DNA from: Hermatobates lingyangjiaoensis | Taxonomy: Eukaryota; Arthropoda; Insecta; Hemiptera; Hermatobatidae | Direction: 5' to 3' | Assembly (NCBI GenBank): GCA_026182355.1 | Contig: JAPFBL010000236.1 | Coordinates: forward strand, 62,001-126,000 | DNA: 64,000 bases | Part shown: piece after piece, positions 34,301 through 60,699 of the stretch | Layout of the letters: each line of letters begins with the position of its first letter | Position numbering within the stretch: the first letter of the stretch is position 1 | Program-made: the position numbers and the translations under genes | The notes under the pieces: model-generated | Databases searched by the model: none | What the model saw: only the letters and a program-made list of their open reading frames with translations | What the model was told of the DNA's origin: nothing

Positions 34301-35114
34301 TTTCAGGATGTCACCCATGCCTCGTCATGCGGACGGACTCGTGGTGGCTGTGGTTTCCTACTCAGGTTGAGTAGACACAAATGATCGTATGTGATGTGTC
34401 GCTGTGTGAGGAGCAGTATCTTCTCGGGTGGTTGCCTGCATAGCAACTAGGGGAGCTAGAGCCCCGACCTTTACCAGTGGGTAAGGACTCTTTTGGGAAG
34501 AATCCTTGTAACTGGTACCTACCTTTTAGGTAGGGCCCGGCCCGGGTTTAAGGGCATTTTCCCCTTCGGGGGGGACGACCCAGGTACAGACCAGTATGGT
34601 AGTCCTAAAGCCATTCAGCTGTAGGTGCTGGCCATACAAATATTATTGTTGGGAAGCGGCGGCGTCGGGTTATCAGAGGAAGAAAGCTTTCCAAAAATAG
34701 CTGAATCGGGAAAATCGCTCTGGTATTCCCGATTGTCCGAAGTTTCGGATACTACTGTATTTGAAGTTTTTAATCAACTCAGGTTTCTGTTATACTGTTA
34801 AATTCACTCTTTTCAGCTTCTCTAAAGGGTTTACAGGTGCCCTGGTTAAAAGAAATGTTTAATATTACAGAAACAACACATAAAACAGGACCAAACATGT
34901 TGAAAAACACGAACCAAACAGCTGTACGTGTTCCGCCACAGCTGTAAACAAACAAAACACAGATTTTGTCGGTTCCTTCCGAAATCCGTTAAATCGAGGC
35001 ATGAGTGTAATTATATTTAGTGTATAATAAATCAGTATGAGTATAATCATTTCATTTATGTTTCAGAAAAATTACGAAGACTTCCTTCAGCTGAAAAAAT
35101 TCTGCCTGAGTTAA
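16244..35114 (+). CDS. FAM120B: FAM120B-like protein (constitutive coactivator of PPARG family), complete
   Basis: Ten coding exons: 16244-16335, 17764-18124, 18190-18459, 22215-22410, 26756-26922, 26996-27137, 27811-27968, 30416-30625, 31768-31863, 35067-35114. All junctions agree in phase, giving 579 aa. The N-terminal half is an XPG/FEN1-like fold: MGIKGLESYL start, VDAYS (Asp43), FCFDG (Asp88), Glu162 and LAQDTDF (Asp179, Asp181), so the acidic residues of the nuclease family are mostly kept. The C-terminal half follows FAM120B order: SLKEPALVEPI, LLTLW, then VNYQDGKLFHKKY, close to the conserved FDGKLFHQKY. The mammalian protein coactivates PPARG and lacks proven nuclease activity. This protein is shorter than the mammalian one of about 900 aa. 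Symbol assigned by family; FAM120A/C or an asteroid-type paralogue is less likely. Confidence 0.88.
17246..17370 (+). pseudogene. 5S rRNA-derived repeat
   Basis: Aligns through its length with eukaryotic 5S rRNA: GGTCATAGCC (5S GGCCATACC), GATCCAGCTTGATCACTGAAGTTAAG (5S ...GATCACCGAAGTTAAGC), CAGCACTTAGATAGATGAC (5S ..TACTTGGATGGGTGAC) and GCGTTGTCTGC. Many substitutions, including in the internal promoter, make it a pseudogene or the head of a SINE3-type element. It lies in FAM120B intron 1. Confidence 0.8.
17764..18124 (+). CDS. FAM120B: FAM120B exon 2
   Basis: Acceptor TTTTTCTAG, donor GTAAGA, one base plus 120 codons. Encodes TRTGLTPVLLVDAYSLLHNI, then WLNGGQIKEW and EVVFCFDGPPKES, ending NEYQNVK. 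Carries the first two acidic positions of the XPG-like fold. Confidence 0.92.
18190..18459 (+). CDS. FAM120B: FAM120B exon 3
   Basis: Acceptor CTGTTTACAG, donor GTATGC, exactly 90 codons. Encodes FYRAIHDGDLEMAVYAKKN, CFGILAQDTDFIIF, LNLADMTTV and LPSLAVVAGNDFI. Only 65 bp separates it from exon 2, the shortest intron in the gene. Confidence 0.93.
18795..19135 (+). repeat. Retroelement 3'-end-like repeat, diverged copy
   Basis: Starts CTAGCAAACGTACCCGTCTT, repeated at 19520. Its 3' part (TTTCAGCTTTATATGTCTTATGGTAGC, CAAACCGACAGACAGAAATT, CTTGAAATGAGT.AGTTCTAA) matches the 450-bp repeats at 20489 and 23611. Probably one non-LTR retroelement family. Confidence 0.65.
19140..19530 (+). repeat. 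Degenerate tandem repeat, about 160-bp unit
   Basis: CAAGCCACTGGGCTACTCTGG, TTTATTTATAATACATTTGC and ACTACTGTCATCGGCGA recur two to three times in the same order. Confidence 0.7.
19530..20488. other. Repeat-like DNA in FAM120B intron 3
   Basis: The start (to about 19700) repeats the CAAACGTACCCGTCTTTGACGGAATCA motif of 18795. The remainder has moderate GC content and one minus ORF (19868-20116, MLQFSSSNKFHVTKHECPKT) that I do not recognise. Probably the inside of a decayed retroelement. Confidence 0.4.
20489..20938 (+). mobile_element. 450-bp dispersed repeat, copy 1
   Basis: Runs from TCTGTGAAGTTAGGAAAATA to TTTTATTTATAAAGATT and is nearly identical in sequence and equal in length to 23611-24060. 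Two internal sub-repeats (CCATAACTTC.CTTCT..., ATTTTAAGTTAG.C..ACACAAATC) suggest an internally duplicated 3' UTR. Likely an RTE-type or other non-LTR retrotransposon tail. Confidence 0.75.
21661..21804 (+). repeat. Ribozyme family A element with TA tail
   Basis: ATCAATGATCAAACCACAAT on the left and ATTGTGGTTTGATCATTTATA on the right form short outer arms, followed by (TA)n. The left arm lacks the ribozyme; the right has an intact one at 21706-21748. Confidence 0.8.
21706..21748 (+). ncRNA. Hammerhead-like ribozyme, family A
   Basis: GACU, CUGACGA, A, GACCG/CGGUU, GAAA, AGAUCU, U17, then GGUC pairing GACU with one wobble. All core positions are kept. Confidence 0.65.
21892..22016. repeat. 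Inverted repeat, AUAU ribozyme family
   Basis: Arms TACACTTAAAATAAACTGTG and its complement ending near 22016, enclosing GTCGAAATATTGAAAAGTGAG, the 3' half of the ribozyme seen whole at 58960-59003. The CUGANGA half is deleted. Confidence 0.75.
22082..22117 (+). ncRNA. Hammerhead relic, family H
   Basis: CUC, CCGAUGA (U4 changed), U, GGU/ACC, GAAA, AC-U, A, GAGAC. Core mutated; recognised by order and by ACTAGAGAC resembling ATTAGAGAC of family H. Confidence 0.4.
22215..22410 (+). CDS. FAM120B: FAM120B exon 4
   Basis: Acceptor TTTTTTTTCAG, donor GTAAAA, 65 codons plus one base. Encodes RFWNSLDLGPRNRRDKF, ELPANYTLLDFSRFVFD and DVLDMYTTTCLPPD. Joins exon 3 in phase 0. Confidence 0.88.
22479..23010. 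mobile_element. Possible non-autonomous DNA transposon with 20-bp terminal inverted repeats
   Basis: GATAACGTTAGAATGGATTC near 22483 is mirrored by GAATCCATTCTAACGTTATC ending about 23010. No transposase. A clear target duplication is not visible. Confidence 0.55.
23611..24060 (+). mobile_element. 450-bp dispersed repeat, copy 2
   Basis: Same length and almost the same sequence as 20489-20938 (a visible difference is GAACCC versus GAGCCC). Copy 1 is in FAM120B intron 3 and copy 2 in intron 4. Both end in the same AT-rich tail. Confidence 0.75.
24300..24960. repeat. Degenerate repeat with (ACCC)n tract
   Basis: Contains a CACC/ACCC tandem run at about 24805-24842 followed by CA repeats, then CATCATCGTAAAAACGTCATAAAACG and a TTTACTTATAGTAAAGTAAA mini-palindrome at the end. 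It looks like the 3' part of an old retroelement; family not identified. Confidence 0.5.
25345..25470 (+). repeat. Dispersed repeat pair, copy 1
   Basis: TCCTCATGAGCTTTCCAGCCTCGT, AGAGTTCTCGGATAGAACT, CCTAGGTCCTACCTGATTAG and CTGCAGGTGTAGGTAGGATAAAT recur in order at 26460-26578. Both copies lie in FAM120B intron 4. Confidence 0.75.
26180..26410 (-). repeat. Dispersed repeat with CTTCTCGGGTGGTTG motif
   Basis: The minus strand carries ACCTTCTCGGGTGGTTGTCTGC...GGGTAAGG...CACCCTTCGGGTGGACGAC. The same motifs in the same order occur on the plus strand at 34425-34580. It is GC-richer than its surroundings. Confidence 0.65.
26460..26578 (+). repeat. Dispersed repeat pair, copy 2
   Basis: Second copy of the repeat at 25345-25470, about 90 percent alike by eye. 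Confidence 0.75.
26756..26922 (+). CDS. FAM120B: FAM120B exon 5
   Basis: Acceptor TTGTTTTCAG, donor GTATAT. Two bases complete an Asn codon, followed by 55 codons: IPNCEDENWKAICLEVTRRH, GPLYNVIVLAFVS, DYYSDRPRSGN. Ends phase 0. Confidence 0.85.
26996..27137 (+). CDS. FAM120B: FAM120B exon 6
   Basis: Acceptor CGGGTTTTAG. Encodes VTKELRRYLYGILLFEKPG and ESLKEPALVEPIFLRN. I chose the donor GTAAAT at 27138 because it leaves one base, which the next exon needs. The longer open frame to GTAATG at 27182 would put exon 7 out of phase. The ALVEPI stretch corresponds to the segment before GGTPSL..LW in mammalian FAM120B. Confidence 0.8.
27508..27723 (-). other. Antisense open frame in FAM120B intron 6, unknown
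   Basis: A 71-codon minus frame reads MTFNISYKNDLLLYKLYTCG, then FTDEDLGDFLASLQLVD and HCINSLLLLLLRQIV. The spacing of ED-L--FLA--L and a later hydrophobic helix loosely resembles exon 8 of this gene (VEEWEVDSFLCSVVCL). It could be a paralogous fragment, or chance. No supporting splice sites were found. Confidence 0.2.
27811..27968 (+). CDS. FAM120B: FAM120B exon 7
   Basis: Acceptor CTCTGTTTTCAG, donor GTAATT. Two bases complete Phe, then 52 codons: NHPGLLTLWNDKSESMYEIK, LAEIFCTDLEKI, FLIPSLSLRYL. Matches the family's P-x-L-x-x-LW plus L-x-x-FxL region. Confidence 0.85.
29627..29670 (-). ncRNA. Hammerhead-like ribozyme, left arm, altered helix III
   Basis: Core CUGAUGA, U, GAACAC/GUGUUC stem II and GAAA are intact. 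Helix III reads ACGCUU instead of the palindromic ACGCGU, so self-pairing is broken. Confidence 0.55.
29736..29779 (+). ncRNA. Hammerhead-like ribozyme, right arm, intact
   Basis: Stem I UUUUC with GAAUA, CUGAUGA, extra U, a perfect 6-bp stem II GAACAC/GUGUUC with AAA loop, GAAA, palindromic ACGCGU, U17. Confidence 0.68.
30416..30625 (+). CDS. FAM120B: FAM120B exon 8
   Basis: Acceptor TTTTTTTTTCAG, donor GTAGGT, exactly 70 codons. Encodes KDKLDVEEWEVDSFLCSVVC, HLQKLPDGPLCSRSIW, TCTTIYDILRAFGNPFS. Matches the family segment with EDLD-F-A---CL followed by a hydrophobic TTL helix. Confidence 0.88.
30965..31230 (+). repeat. Dispersed repeat family, copy 2
   Basis: Counterpart of 1815-2040: CACTTATAGGCACTCACTTTT, GTAGAAGCGGAAAATGTGAC, GCACCCATTTTAGTTATTGG, then GATTCGATCCTTCAAGATTCG at the end. 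Confidence 0.6.
31251..31459. repeat. Hairpin element with 90-bp arms and AT spacer
   Basis: AGAGTTTTTCACATAAAGCG, ACCTTGGACGTTATCG and ACGGTAGAATAAGCTATGTG on the left are mirrored on the right, ending GTGAAAAACTCT. About 30 bp of A/T separates the arms. There is no ribozyme core, unlike the other palindromes. Lies in FAM120B intron 8. Confidence 0.85.
31768..31863 (+). CDS. FAM120B: FAM120B exon 9
   Basis: Acceptor TTTTTTGCTACAG, donor GTAAGT, 32 codons. Encodes VSPVNYQDGKLFHKKYRMMR and ADLITLCENQ. DGKLFHKKY is the strongest family signature in the C-terminal half. Confidence 0.93.
32244..32580. repeat. Two repeat relics, one with a hammerhead-like motif
   Basis: 32244-32400 shares TAACGGTTCAGGTTGA and an AAGGAGCC-type motif with the inverted repeat at 14110-14336. 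32455-32575 carries, on the minus strand, AAGGTTTT...AAAACC then AAAACGTTGGC, a decayed version of the motif at 60318-60355 (GACC GAAA ACGU, U17, GGC). Both families end in CAGTTCTTC.GGTTCAAATT. Confidence 0.5.
33095..33245 (+). repeat. Ribozyme family F relic
   Basis: CTTCTGTAGACGGATTGCCCGA is followed by TTACTCTTATTCAATTTTGAAC and GTGTCCAGTTTGGATCGTCTTTCCG. The same order occurs, inverted, at 49595-49700 where the core reads CTGAAGACGAATT. Core mutated here. Confidence 0.5.
33270..33960 (-). pseudogene. Penelope-like reverse transcriptase, N-terminal remnant
   Basis: On the minus strand, pieces follow in order: GQNKNICNFSSHSLSDNEIS (about 33930-33870), LLSKGLSFSPVPK, ELQMFVRSLK, then SIMIMPDDKGSMVVLMDRC (about 33525-33450) and LSDSSFDRPLTSDPSSDFL. 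The LS-x-x-E-x-x-LLSKGL-F-P-P and PDDKG--VV--D motifs come just before the catalytic palm in Penelope-like reverse transcriptases. At least one frameshift or stop separates the pieces, and the catalytic YXDD region is absent. Lies in FAM120B intron 9. Confidence 0.75.
34410..34640 (+). repeat. Dispersed repeat with CTTCTCGGGTGGTTG motif, copy 2
   Basis: GTATCTTCTCGGGTGGTTGC, AGTGGGTAAGGACTC and CCCCTTCGGGGGGGACGACC match the minus-strand copy at 26180-26410. GC-rich relative to its surroundings. Type not identified. Confidence 0.65.
35067..35114 (+). CDS. FAM120B: FAM120B exon 10 (last coding exon)
   Basis: Acceptor TATGTTTCAG, phase 0, encoding KNYEDFLQLKKFCLS and TAA at 35112-35114. It adds the short tail expected after the KLFHKKY region. 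Confidence 0.75.
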   Translation, partial: KNYEDFLQLKKFCLS

Positions 35115-35424
35115 ATTAAGTAATATTTTACCAATTTTTTAAACGAATTCATAACAGCTTCAACACTACTTCCGACTCGGTACCTTTCCATTTTACATGA
35201 AAGGCGAATATCTGCACTTTATTTTTGTATAAAAATCTGAACAAAATGTAAAATTAAAGTTCATTTGGAGACACTTTACCAAAAAAGTTATTGAAAACAT
35301 CAAAGAAAATATTCGTTTGTAAATTGGTGATATATTTCATTAATTATGACAACATGACATTCAATCATGGACGAGTGACACAATAACAAACTGGCTGTCA
35401 TGACTGGGGTCGTTTACACATTCA

Positions 35425-35430
35425 AATAAA
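35425..35430 (+). terminator. FAM120B polyadenylation signal (candidate)
   Basis: Consensus AATAAA about 310 bp after the stop, the first clear one on the plus strand. Confidence 0.4.
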
Positions 35431-35439
35431 GGCTACAAA

Positions 35440-36805
35440 CTTACCAGAGTAAGTAATCTGGTAAGATATACGCGAAAGATATCTAATATTACTTGTTAGT
35501 AATATTACTAACCTTATTTAGTAATTAGTTATTATTATGATTTAATAATATGAATAATTAAAGGTTGAGTTTTATATATTAATCAAATGAAAAGTTTATT
35601 TTGTGAAAGATATTTTATTCTCTAAATGGTTAAAACAGTAGACCTGTTTAATATGGTATCTTGTTGTATTATTTTTAATAACATACTTGTACGTTACATA
35701 ACTAATGTAAAGTATTCTAAATTCATCGTAAGGACGCACATAAAAGAGATCACAAAACTGCACTACTATATTTCGACTCTATCGAATGAGATTTTTGTGT
35801 GATGTGTTTTCTCTTGGATGTGTTTTCTTACTGTATATTTATTTTATTTAGTTCTGCAGACTAATTTATACAATTTCTTACCAATAAATAATTATATTTT
35901 ACATAAATGAATATATATTTTATGACTTTTTTTCCTATTTCTAATTTACAAAGATACAATAACCTTAGAAAATGATCAGATAAAGTTGTATTGATTATTT
36001 GCATAGGTGTTTTTTTTGGAATGACTAACAGAAAATGTGGAACGGAAAAATCAATTCATATTGGTATTCCTCAATACCATACAGAAGAACATCGTTAATT
36101 AATAACATTAGACGCATACTAAAGTGCGTCTACAACTTTTTCAAATAATACAACCCAAGTTTAATTTAAATCAGTCTAAGTTAAATTTGAAGTAATTACG
36201 GTTAGTTAGTCCATATTTCTCAAGCTTATCAATAGACCAAATATAACATAAAATAATATAATTTAAAGAAAAACTTTGTATAAATTACATACTTCGTTCA
36301 CTGTTGTAATAACTATGGTTTACTTGCTTTGACCTCCATACTTTCATTTTTTCTAGGTGATTTTAAGAAACACTTCATTGCACATATATACAAGTTAATT
36401 TTTCAATTACCATCAGTATATATTTTTATTAATCATTTATTTTTTTTTTAATTTTAAGCTTAAAAATAACTACAGTATATAACCGAAATATGTAATTGTA
36501 GTAAACCCTTTATACAACTTTTTGGGATTAATTTAAAATAATCCAAGTTATGTTTCAATTACAGTGTATTATATATCTATTTTCAATTTGGCAACCTGTT
36601 TTAAATATAAATTTGAGCAATATTTAACGTGGACAACTTTAATTTGGGATTTTATTATTATAAAGTACTCATGAATTATTTTAAATTAACGTATAGGTAT
36701 TATAAGGCCTATAATACCATTTGTACACTCATTCCACTGAAAGTCCTAATTTACATAGAAAGAGAACAAACACACTATCAGTGAATTATATTAGAAATAG
36801 GTAAA
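35440..36805. other. Intergenic, no gene recognised
   Basis: Very AT-rich. The TAAACTTTGTATAAATTAC..CTTC.TTCACTGTTGTAATAA motif at 36265-36330 repeats one at 32963-33010, so part is a dispersed repeat. A possible hammerhead relic lies at 35735-35800 (minus, GAGUCGAAAUAUAGUAG). Confidence 0.45.
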
Positions 36806-37040
36806 ACCGTCATACCTCGTAAGATGATCCTGGAGTTGGAGCGCTTTCGGACGTTGTCCATCTTCGATCGCGACAAACCTACTGAGCTGTTATATAGCTC
36901 AAAATAAGTAATAAATAGTTTAAAACCAAAATAATAATATCAGGATAGCAGTGGACTTATCAGATAACCAACCCCCTATATGATCATAAATAAATCATAC
37001 TAACCTCAGTGGTATTAACAATATGCATGTATTTAACACT
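36806..37040. repeat. Ribozyme family B element
   Basis: AACCGTCATACCTCGT on the left and TAACCTCAGTGGTATTAACA...ATGCATGTATTT on the right match the flanks of 3018-3180. The minus strand at about 36834-36880 carries CGAAGA, U, GGAC/GUCC stem II, GAAA, palindromic AGCGCU and C17; the first core bases are altered. Confidence 0.65.
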
Positions 37041-37042
37041 GT

Positions 37043-37338
37043 CATTGGCTTAGCAAGGGAGGAGGGGGGTCCGCCATGGGGCGGCATCTTGGAGGGTGTA
37101 AAAATAGAAAAAAATTAAAAACGAAAAATATCTGAAATTTTATAACTAAATGTGTCTGTAAAGTCGTAATTGTTTTTATGTGTTATGTGTGTAAATACTG
37201 TTTTTAAACGGAATTTCAACTGTAATATTTTCAAATTAAAAATAAATGTGTTTTAAATTTTTCAAAAACTATTTGTTTAAAGTAGTTGAAAGTAAAGTAG
37301 TGGGGCGGTAACTCGAAAAAGTTTGGGAAACACTGGTC
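37043..37338. mobile_element. hAT-like non-autonomous remnant
   Basis: Starts with GGGGGGTCCGCCATGGGGCGG and ends GGGGCGGTAACTCG..AAGTTTGGGAAACACTGG, a common hAT right end. The left terminus is unclear. Confidence 0.5.
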
Positions 37339-37707
37339 TAAACTCTAAAACTACGACTCAAATTGTAAAAGTAAAGGAATTTTGTTGATAAATTTTACGA
37401 GTTTCTGTATGTGATATTATATTGGTTAATCGCTTATATAATTAATTGGTTTACAATGTTTATTTATTTTAATTTTCTTAAAAAAATCAATATAAATAGA
37501 TGTAAAAGTTTTCGCAAGTTCTTTAATGTTTTTATGAACCCACAATTTGCGCAGTCGAACATACGGTGCAAAGACGATGTTGTTAAAGTTACACTTTGTC
37601 GTATTAAGAATTTTAAGTAACACTCTGTACGCAAGCCATCTTGTAGAGGAACAAGTCTATCAGAAGATTGAAAAGTGTAAAAACAAAACAACTTCTAAAC
37701 CTCCATA

Positions 37708-37713
37708 TTTATT
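37708..37713 (-). terminator. Smoothelin polyadenylation signal (candidate)
   Basis: AATAAA on the minus strand about 430 bp after the smoothelin stop. Other signals are possible. Confidence 0.3.
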
Positions 37714-38138
37714 AAAAGCAGCCCATTTTTAATTTATCAAAAATGTATAAACAATCGTATAAATATAAAAAGTTCCATTACTTGAAATTAGAGGAGAGAA
37801 ATTATAACGAGGATGTCATTTAAACATTACATTACAGTATAATAAATTTACATCTTATTTAATTAATAGCCTATCTACATGACGAGTGAAATTAATATAT
37901 TACAAAAGCAAGTTTTGGTTAACATAAGGCGGATTAATAACATAAAGAAGAAACGGGAACAACAGTTTTATATAAGTCTAGAGAACAGTGCACTCATCTT
38001 AGGTAAAAAAAAACAACAGTCTAAAAACAACATGGCACATACTTGAACAGCTAATCATCAACAACAGTAGGACTTAGAGTCTGTCTAATGTTAGTGTTGG
38101 AAGAAGCGCACGTTAGGAGTGGGGAGAGAGGGGGAACT

Positions 38139-57686
<19,548 letters not shown>

Positions 57687-58914
57687 CTGAAACACAAGCA
57701 CCAATTTAGCGTTAATAAAATAATTTTAAAATATATTAACACTTCTGTTAGTAACATTTATATAATTAAGAAGCAAACTTAAAAACCTTTTAAACAATAT
57801 AAATACAGCTATGTACAGTGGATTAGACCAATATACATCAATACGCTTACAGAAAACAAATTCTACATATTTTATATAAAAAAAAATCTACAAAAAAAAT
57901 ATATATATAACTTTGAATTCTATTGATTAAACTCAAAAACCACTTCAAGCACAAATATGTATAAATACACACTTCTATAATACATAAAGATTAAGTTCTT
58001 ACTGGTTTAAGGAAACCCAGTAAAATTCTATAGCCACAAGGAACCAGTATTTTAAAGTTGGAAAAATTTTCTTGCTTGAAGCAGAAGTAATTTATTTTAA
58101 TTTATTTATAAGTTGGTCTGGCTCCAAAGTTCGCAATCATTTTTCGAAGAATTGTTTATTAAAGAGAATAATAAATTACGAACACTTTATTTAACAATTA
58201 TTATTAAGCTTTATACTAACTTTATATTGTTAGTGTAAATTGCTTAAATAAATAGATAAATCTTATATATCAGACTTATCATTAATAATCTAAGTTTTAT
58301 TTCACTTAACTAGAGTCGGATGCAAAATGATGGAGCTCAATTTTTTTTTCGTTGGACCCAAAAGTTTAATAAATTACATTTCTAATGTAAGAACATTATC
58401 ATTTCCTCGATTTTGATATATTGTATTAATATTTTAACATAATTTATAAAAAATATTTTATATATTATTACATAATATATTATACAATATTTGTATAATA
58501 ATATTAACAAAGTAATCGCCAGCTCAATTAAAAAACTATTCAATTAAAGATAATACATAAATAACTTTTTTTTTTCATAAATCAATCAAGTATTTTAGGT
58601 TCTGCTCACCAAGATTTGGTCATCACCAAGGTGTGATATAGAAACAATAAAAAGAAAACATCAAAATCATATGATAAGCAATAATGTTATAATAATAAAT
58701 TTTGAAAATGTAATTGCTGTTGTACGTTAGTTAGTTTACTTTTATTATTGTGTTATCATTTTATTGATTCTACGTACAAAATCACCGATTATGACACTAT
58801 TGATCGTAAGCTTGGTGAGTATAATTTAAAAACAAATCAGGAGTAACTGATTTGTTAAAAAAGTATAATTTTACATAATTTATAAGACGTTCCACGTCTA
58901 TAAACTAAACTGAG

Positions 58915-59124
58915 TCTAAATAAACTGAGACACATAGACTGAAACATAACAAAGACTCACTTCTCAATATTTCGAACGTAATGGCTCTCGTCCTCAGGAT
59001 AAGAACTGAATTGACAGAGGGACGACAGTCAACAATTGACGAAATATTATTGACAAATTACGGTCGAAATATTGAAAAGTGAGTCTTTGTTGTGTTTCAG
59101 TCTATGTGTCACAGTTTACTTAAA
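58915..59124. repeat. Inverted repeat, AUAU ribozyme family
   Basis: TAAACTGAGACACATAGACTGAAAC is mirrored at 59090-59120; same family as 21892-22016. The left arm has a full minus-strand ribozyme; the right arm keeps only its 3' half (GGTCGAAATATTGAAAAGTG). Confidence 0.82.
58960..59003 (-). ncRNA. Hammerhead-like ribozyme, AUAU family
   Basis: Minus strand: stem I CUUAUC with GAGAAG (one mismatch), CUGAGGA, C, a weak stem II GA..UUC, GAAA, helix III AUAU, U17. Core intact, stem II poor. Confidence 0.5.
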
Positions 59125-59172
59125 GTGTTATCTGTCCTCCCGGACCGTTTGTGGTTTATAATGGTATATATA

Positions 59173-59260
59173 CGCTCAAACCACAATATGAAATGGGATA
59201 AAAAGACTTTGATCCGTGGTTTGATCATTGATTGTTATTTCACGTGTTTATATGAAATCT

Positions 59261-59305
<45 letters not shown>

Positions 59306-59308
59306 CAT
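59173..59308 (+). repeat. Family A ends without ribozyme, plus TA tract
   Basis: GCTCAAACCACAATATGAAATGG and GTGGTTTGATCATTGATTGTTATTTCACG are joined with only about 20 bp between, so the ribozyme segment is deleted. (TA)n follows at 59264-59308. Confidence 0.8.
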
Positions 59309-60122
59309 AAATTGATTTAAAAATTACGTAAGTTAATTGTTTTCATTTTGTTTAGTTGATTAAGTAGAATTAGACTTAGGCCAGAGCTGTGGGCTCTGTC
59401 ATAACATTTCATCACAGTTGTTGAATACCTTTGTTTCAACATCCAGACAAAAGACATAACCAATAGGAGTCACTCATATTGTTTATCTAACTAAGTCAGA
59501 AAAACACATGTCAAGTAAGAATTTATTCTCCTGATAAAAACATCGTTTTTATGAGTTGCTTATAAGCCAGGTGCAAATATTGAAAGCTTTAAGAAATCAA
59601 GGAAAAAAATCCGAACTCGAATTCTCGAATTACTGATATTTTTGTGATTTTGTATTGTAGAATGAAGAGTATGAGGAGTTCGTTTGACTTCTTACAAACA
59701 GGAAACCGCTTATTTAGCACCTATCCGCGACTATGTAGCAACATAATTCGACTATTAGCTATTTTCAATTGAGTCCCGTAGAGAATCAGAGCAAACGAAA
59801 GAACTTAACCACTTCAGAATATCATATTGAGGTTGATATTCTGAAATATGTTTATATTTTTTTGAGACTAAGTTATTATTCTACGTACAAAATCACTGAT
59901 TATGACCAACTCTTGATCGGAAGCTTGGTGAGCATAACTTAAAAACAAGTCAGGAGTAACTGATTTGTTAAAAAAAGTATAATTTGAGATAATTGTAAAT
60001 ACTTTATAAATAATATTTTATATATTATTATACAATATTTGTATAATAGTACTTTACCTAGTAATCACCAGCTCATATTGAGGTTGATATTCTGAAATAT
60101 GTTTATATTTTTTCGAGACTGG

Positions 60123-60158
60123 AGTCTCAGATAATAAATTATATCTGAGACTCCAGTA
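60123..60158. repeat. Short inverted repeat
   Basis: TGGAGTCTCAGATAAT (from 60120) and ATATCTGAGACTCCA form a hairpin with an A/T loop. A T-rich/A-rich mirrored stretch follows to 60250. Confidence 0.75.
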
Positions 60159-60314
60159 AATAATTTATGTATAAATTATATAAACTATGTATATAATTTA
60201 GTAAACAAAGAAAAATAGTAAAAAAAAAATTATTGTGTACTATTTTTCTTTGTAAAATAATTTGTAATGTAATACTTAGTTTTTCTGTTTCAAAATTTAT
60301 ACTTCTGCCTATGA

Positions 60315-60420
60315 AAAAGGTTTTAAATAAAGACCGAAACGTTGGCAATGACAGTTTAATTTGAACCTGAAGAACTGACCGAGTCCCGATAAACTTTAGT
60401 TTTATTTCTATTCCACGGTC
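60315..60420 (+). repeat. Ribozyme family E (ACGU) element
   Basis: CTATGAAAAAGGTTTTAAATAAAGACC then GAAA, ACGU, U17, GGCAA. Stem II GGUUUU/AAGACC forms, but the CUGANGA is altered to CUAUGAA. The inverted and more decayed copy is at 32455-32575. Confidence 0.5.
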
Positions 60421-60523
60421 GATACTTTTTATCAATTCTTTATATATATATATATAAAGAATTCACATAAACATGTGAAATAACAATCAATGATCAAACC
60501 ACAATAAGAAAATGGGAAAACAA

Positions 60524-60566
60524 GACTAAAATCTTTCAACCGTAACAAGCGGTCTTCGTCAGAGTC
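60524..60566 (-). ncRNA. Hammerhead-like ribozyme, family A
   Basis: Core intact (CUGACGA, GACCG/CGGUU, GAAA). Helix III is AGAUUU rather than AGAUCU, so the palindrome is weakened. Confidence 0.6.
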
Positions 60567-60582
60567 AAAAACCCAAGTCAAA

Positions 60583-60625
60583 AACTCTGACGAAGACCAC
60601 TTGTTACGGTTGAAAGATCTTAGTC
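60583..60625 (+). ncRNA. Hammerhead-like ribozyme, family A
   Basis: CUGACGA, A, GACCA loop CGGUU, GAAA, AGAUCU, U17, AGUC. Stem I keeps three of four pairs. Confidence 0.62.
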
Positions 60626-60699
60626 TTGTTTTCCCATTTTCTTATTGTGGTTTGATCATTGATTATATATATATATATATATATTAAACATCAAACAAA

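Larger units (their letters stand above)
58440..60122. repeat. Rearranged duplicate blocks
   Basis: Block P (58440-58530: ATATTTTATATATTATTA, ACAATATTTGTATAATA, GCCAGCTCA) and block Q (58771-58870: CTACGTACAAAATCAC.GATTATGA, AGGAGTAACTGATTTGTT) recur as Q (59881-59985) then P (59990-60075), so the order is swapped. A 48-bp direct repeat (TCATATTGAGGTTGATATTC...) at 59824-59872 and 60073-60120 encloses the second set. Confidence 0.7.
60455..60684. repeat. Inverted repeat, ribozyme family A, between TA tracts
   Basis: (TA)n at 60440-60455, arms AACAATCAATGATCAAACCA to its mirror ending 60664, (TA)n at 60664-60684. The arms nearly touch at 60575. Both ribozymes are present. Confidence 0.92.
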
